Below the pieces are notes generated by a model. It had not been told where the DNA came from and searched no databases. It saw nothing but the letters and a program-made list of their open reading frames with translations. The translations under genes were made by a program, and so were the position numbers. Of a DNA stretch of 15,444 bases, positions 13,776 to 15,444 are shown piece by piece. Source of the DNA: an uncultured Lachnospiraceae bacterium. GTDB taxonomy: Bacteria; Bacillota; Clostridia; Lachnospirales; Lachnospiraceae. Numbering within the stretch: position 1 is the stretch's first letter; each line of letters starts with the position of its first letter. The stretch lies in contig CALGGL010000328.1 of assembly GCA_937915975.1 (NCBI GenBank), positions 1-15,444 on the forward strand. The letters run 5' to 3'.

Positions 13776-15173
13776 TTAAAAATCAACAAATGCAGGAAGC
13801 ATAATGATAACTATTACCACAGCCATCAGGACAATCATCGGAAAAAGCAGCTTTGTCGATGCTTTTTCTCCTTTCTTTTTTGCATACTCTTTTCTTCCTT
13901 CCATTGCTTCCTTAACCTCATCAGTCATAAGCATCCTCAGATCCCTTGTACCCATCCTCAGATTCTGACTTATATGATTCATTAATCTGTTGTACTGCGG
14001 AAGTCCGATCCTTATACCAAGCTCCTCGTATGCTGTTGCCTCATCATATCCTGATTTTATCTGATTTAAAGTATATTCAAGCTCTTCCGAAAGAATATTC
14101 TTCTTTGATTTGCTTATAATATTTATAAAACAGTTTTTAATATTCATTCCCGTTCCCAAAAGAAGACTAAGCCTGCTTACAAAAGAAGGATAGAGAATAT
14201 TCAGCATACTATCTCTCTCATTTTTCTTTCTGTTCAGATTATTATTAGAGAATACTACAACAGACACGCACATAATTACTCCAAACATCAGTAATCTTTT
14301 AGTCAGTCCGTCATCTTCTTCATCAAGAGAAATTCTTTTCCCGTTAATTTCATCAGGTATTTCAAAACTTGAAGAGTTTCGGCTGTTTTTTTCAATTTGC
14401 TTCAATACAACACCGATCGACTTGTCCGACTCATCTGATATATCATTTGGGATGAGTCTTAATTCAAAGCTGCTTTCCTTTGAATAATCAAGATATTCTA
14501 TCCTTGCCACAAGATTAACTTCGGTTTCCTGCTTAAGCTCTTCAAAATTTATTTTTCCTGAAGGAAGAATGAATTCAGGATAATCACTTTTCCAACTGAT
14601 ATCAAACCTCCCCTTATCGTCATAAGACGGAAGATTTAAATCGCTTTTAATATGCATTAAATCAATATTATTTGCCAATATGTCTACTCTTAGCTCTTCA
14701 AAAACCTTATCCGCTTCTTTATTAAACTCTTCTTCGGTATACTGTCTGGGATATACTCGAAGTTCATATTCGCTTTGATCTTCCCCGGAATCTGCATAGA
14801 TTTTAATAATTCTTATGCCTTCATCATAGTTTCCTCTTTCAATCAAATTTGAATTTTTTTTCGTATTAAATTGTCCAAATATATTAAGAAGCATACAAGC
14901 TAAATTTATTACAAAAATAACAACCATACATATCGAAATAATATTGGTATAATAATTCATAGTTATTTCACTTAACCCGGTATCAGAAACAACATTCAGC
15001 TTTCGTAAGTCAGTTCTTTTTTTACTAAAATCAAAATGCTTATTTAAAAACACATATATTGATTGACTCATTGCTCTCAATATATTCTTATATTTACTGA
15101 AATGTTTTCTGCTGAGCAGTGCCAGCATAAAAAAAATAATTATAACTATTAAATTAACAATCAACATCTTCAT
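13776..15173 (-). CDS. TadC-like inner-membrane platform protein with Ig-like extracytoplasmic insertion
   Basis: A 465-residue T2SSF-family protein. Membrane segments lie at about 3-20, 77-100, 294-310 and 441-461. The segment 325-440 is the cytoplasmic T2SSF domain: ILYPSFVSRLSLLLGTGMNI (326-345), then LNQIKSGYDEATAYEELG (369-386) and RMGTRDLRMLMTDEV (406-420), which matches TadC closely. Between TM2 and TM3 is an extra domain of about 190 residues, with repeated strand patterns such as YELRVYPRQYTEEEF and ISWKSDYPEFILPSGKI (192-208) ... LVARIEYLDYSK (221-232), resembling atrophied bacterial Ig-like domains. By topology this insertion should lie outside the membrane. The ATG overlaps the TadB stop (ATGA, 4 nt), so translation is coupled. 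TadB and TadC are expected to form the inner-membrane base that transfers pilin from the ATPase. The Ig-like insertion is the odd feature. Confidence 0.87.
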   Translation of the reverse strand: MKMLIVNLIVIIIFFMLALLSRKHFSKYKNILRAMSQSIYVFLNKHFDFSKKRTDLRKLNVVSDTGLSEITMNYYTNIISICMVVIFVINLACMLLNIFGQFNTKKNSNLIERGNYDEGIRIIKIYADSGEDQSEYELRVYPRQYTEEEFNKEADKVFEELRVDILANNIDLMHIKSDLNLPSYDDKGRFDISWKSDYPEFILPSGKINFEELKQETEVNLVARIEYLDYSKESSFELRLIPNDISDESDKSIGVVLKQIEKNSRNSSSFEIPDEINGKRISLDEEDDGLTKRLLMFGVIMCVSVVVFSNNNLNRKKNERDSMLNILYPSFVSRLSLLLGTGMNIKNCFINIISKSKKNILSEELEYTLNQIKSGYDEATAYEELGIRIGLPQYNRLMNHISQNLRMGTRDLRMLMTDEVKEAMEGRKEYAKKKGEKASTKLLFPMIVLMAVVIVIIMLPAFVDF

Positions 15174-15444
15174 ACCTCTATTTCCACAATTTTATTAATT
15201 GCAATCCCTGATATAAAAATCAAAAAAAGACATATTACCATGACTGCATTGCCAAGAATCGTACTGTATAAAACATCCATATATCCTTTATTGGTGAGCT
15301 TCATATAAAGGATTATCAAAAAAGGCATAGCAAGCATTAATTTTCCCTCCAGCTTTTTTCCGGCTGTGAGCGTATCTATTTCATCTTCAACCATATATTT
15401 TTCATTAAGGTTAATAACTGTCTGCCTGATTATAAGAACCATAT
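15170..15444 (-). CDS. TadB-like inner-membrane protein, C-terminal part only
   Basis: The window ends inside this gene: the reading frame is open to the right edge and only the last 91 or so codons are present. The C-terminal T2SSF region is recognisable by VINLNEKYMVEDEIDTLTAGKKLEGK (from about 9 to 34 of the visible part), then a first hydrophobic segment MLAMPFLIILYMKLT, the sequence GYMDVLYSTILGN, and a second hydrophobic segment ending in IVEIEV. This order is typical of the end of TadB. It forms the upstream partner of the TadC-like gene, with a 4-nt stop/start overlap. The genes for TadA/CpaF and TadZ would be expected further to the right. The visible methionine at 15442 is internal. 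Confidence 0.8.
   Translation of the reverse strand, partial: MVLIIRQTVINLNEKYMVEDEIDTLTAGKKLEGKLMLAMPFLIILYMKLTNKGYMDVLYSTILGNAVMVICLFLIFISGIAINKIVEIEV

Noticed and set aside
1580..13985. Several 60-170 codon open frames on the + strand
   Set aside because: They are antisense shadows of confident minus-strand genes and lack ribosome binding sites and conserved motifs.
1..15444. CRISPR arrays, insertion sequences, tRNA or rRNA genes
   Set aside because: I saw no regularly spaced repeats, transposase motifs or RNA gene signatures; recurring AAGCTT-type words are codon-use noise.

Overview
The window is one short, compositionally distinct block (about 1-1580, + strand) joined to a long run of minus-strand genes (about 1564-15444). 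The long part is AT-rich, has closely packed same-strand genes with AGGAGG-type ribosome binding sites, and encodes proteins of a kind common in Clostridia, probably Lachnospiraceae (Butyrivibrio/Roseburia/Coprococcus-like): a dnaX-ybaB-recR group, a Clostridia-type PfkA, a DUF6382-like/FHA protein and a Tad/Flp pilus locus with a DUF5702-like protein. The organism assignment is inference from protein families and base composition.

Layout from left to right. 1-322 is a non-coding leader with small inverted repeats. 323-1579 (+) is a complete diaminopimelate decarboxylase with much higher GC. At 1564-1579 its last codons overlap the end of a convergent, AT-rich 849-aa secreted protein gene, with no terminator between them. 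This junction is either recent transfer or an assembly chimera. From 4464 to 1564 (-), a 115-aa hypothetical gene is followed after 3 bp by the 849-aa protein gene. A strong hairpin lies between them and the upstream housekeeping operon. From 9332 to 4576 (-) there is a tight operon of flavodoxin/SCP2-like protein, DnaX, YbaB, RecR and PfkA, driven by an apparent extended -10 promoter near 9379-9407.

From the right edge to 9414 (-) lies the distal half of a Tad (Flp, type IVb) pilus locus: the C-terminus of TadB, a TadC-like protein carrying a large extracytoplasmic insertion, a 57-aa Flp pilin at 13586-13759 that is easy to miss because of its size, a DUF5702-like membrane-anchored protein, two TadE-like pseudopilins and a membrane FHA-domain protein. 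The TadA/CpaF ATPase, TadZ and prepilin peptidase are not in the window and would be expected beyond the right edge. Flp and both TadE-like proteins carry a prepilin site with Glu at +5, so they should be processed by one peptidase. TadB/TadC form the inner-membrane platform, and the FHA protein could link assembly to Ser/Thr phosphorylation.

The most unusual points are: (1) a TadE-like pseudopilin whose C-terminal half is two tandem His-Cys-Cys-Cys domains, apparently metal-binding; (2) a TadC-like subunit with an Ig-like insertion; (3) a long hairpin with a possible pseudoknot just upstream of that TadE gene, inside the operon; (4) a nested inverted repeat that could hide the ribosome binding site of the 115-aa gene; and (5) the composition break at about 1580.
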